This document shows positions 63,999 through 64,000 of a stretch of DNA of 64,000 nucleotides, in pieces. Made by a program: the position numbers and the translations under genes. The stretch lies in the IMG/VR virus record IMGVR_UViG_3300044843_001040, positions 1-64,000 of that record; one strand, given 5' to 3'. Under the pieces are notes generated by a model. It had not been told where the DNA came from. It made no database searches and saw only the letters and a program-made list of their open reading frames with translations. Position 1 is the stretch's first letter. Each line of letters begins with the position of its first letter. The DNA is from a virus.

Positions 63999-64000
63999 AT

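Noticed and set aside
1-64000. Genome-wide reassignment of TAG to Gln
   Set aside because: TAG ends the exonuclease, two homing endonucleases, the kinase-like gene, a TnpB and a serine recombinase, several of which would run into the next gene if it were read through.

Overview
The window is AT-rich and most genes run on the minus strand in tightly packed, often overlapping (ATGA-type) operons with recognisable Shine-Dalgarno sites. It reads as part of the genome of a very large tailed bacteriophage, not of a cell. It has a tRNA array broken up by homing endonucleases, many small unknown genes, a CHAP-type lysin candidate, Dam methylase, a FEN-type exonuclease, a UvrD-like helicase with an intein, four TnpB genes, and a bacterial-style translation kit: EF-Ts, lysyl-tRNA synthetase, Thg1-like protein, Pth2, GroES, a probable bL12 C-terminal domain, and ten tRNAs. 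No capsid, terminase or portal gene was recognised, so phage is an inference from context.

Layout. 0-17.5 kb: Thg1-Pth2 pair, a kelch protein, two IS200/IS605-like elements, intein-bearing helicase, ADP-ribosylglycohydrolase, sugar-transfer genes (glycosyltransferase plus pyruvyl-transferase-like), GroES and EF-Ts operons. 17.6-39.5 kb: five arrays of a paralogous MORN-like family, interrupted by a TnpB element, a fatty-acid-hydroxylase-like gene, a CYTH phosphohydrolase, a cupin, LAGLIDADG and HNH endonucleases, tRNA-Gln and a PD-(D/E)XK-like protein. 39.5-41.4 kb: IS607-type element (serine recombinase plus TnpB) next to a broken MORN gene. 41.4-44.4 kb: nine tRNAs, two homing endonucleases and repeated structured intergenic elements behind one promoter. 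44.5-48.5 kb: lysin, vWA and Ro60/TROVE operon. 48.5-62.4 kb: DNA and RNA metabolism (Dam, 5'-3' exonuclease, P-loop and kinase-like proteins, SpoU methylase, PLP enzyme, LysRS, AAA ATPase) mixed with small membrane, lipoprotein and unknown genes. 62.4-64 kb: another MORN array that runs off the window end; the window start also lies in a MORN gene.

The MORN-like family has 36 members here (three broken, one interrupted) and covers about 12.6 kb. Each gene starts with a conserved MQEIK-type leader, carries 2 to 7 repeats with an HREDGPA core, and ends in a conserved tail (YSEEEYWRVVKLKALW type). Most gene lengths fit 36 + 23n residues, so whole 69-bp units have been gained and lost.

Four families of repeated non-coding elements (called A, B, C and D here) lie in leaders and between tRNAs. 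Several show compensatory changes consistent with RNA hairpins on the minus strand. A common promoter type is also visible: TTGACA or close, a 16-17 base spacer, then a TATATT-like box, often with CGG after the -35. It precedes Pth2, EF-Ts, the tRNA cluster, the TROVE operon and others; in two cases the predicted start leaves almost no leader.

Stops are mostly TAA or TGA, but TAG ends several genes, so the standard bacterial code is assumed.
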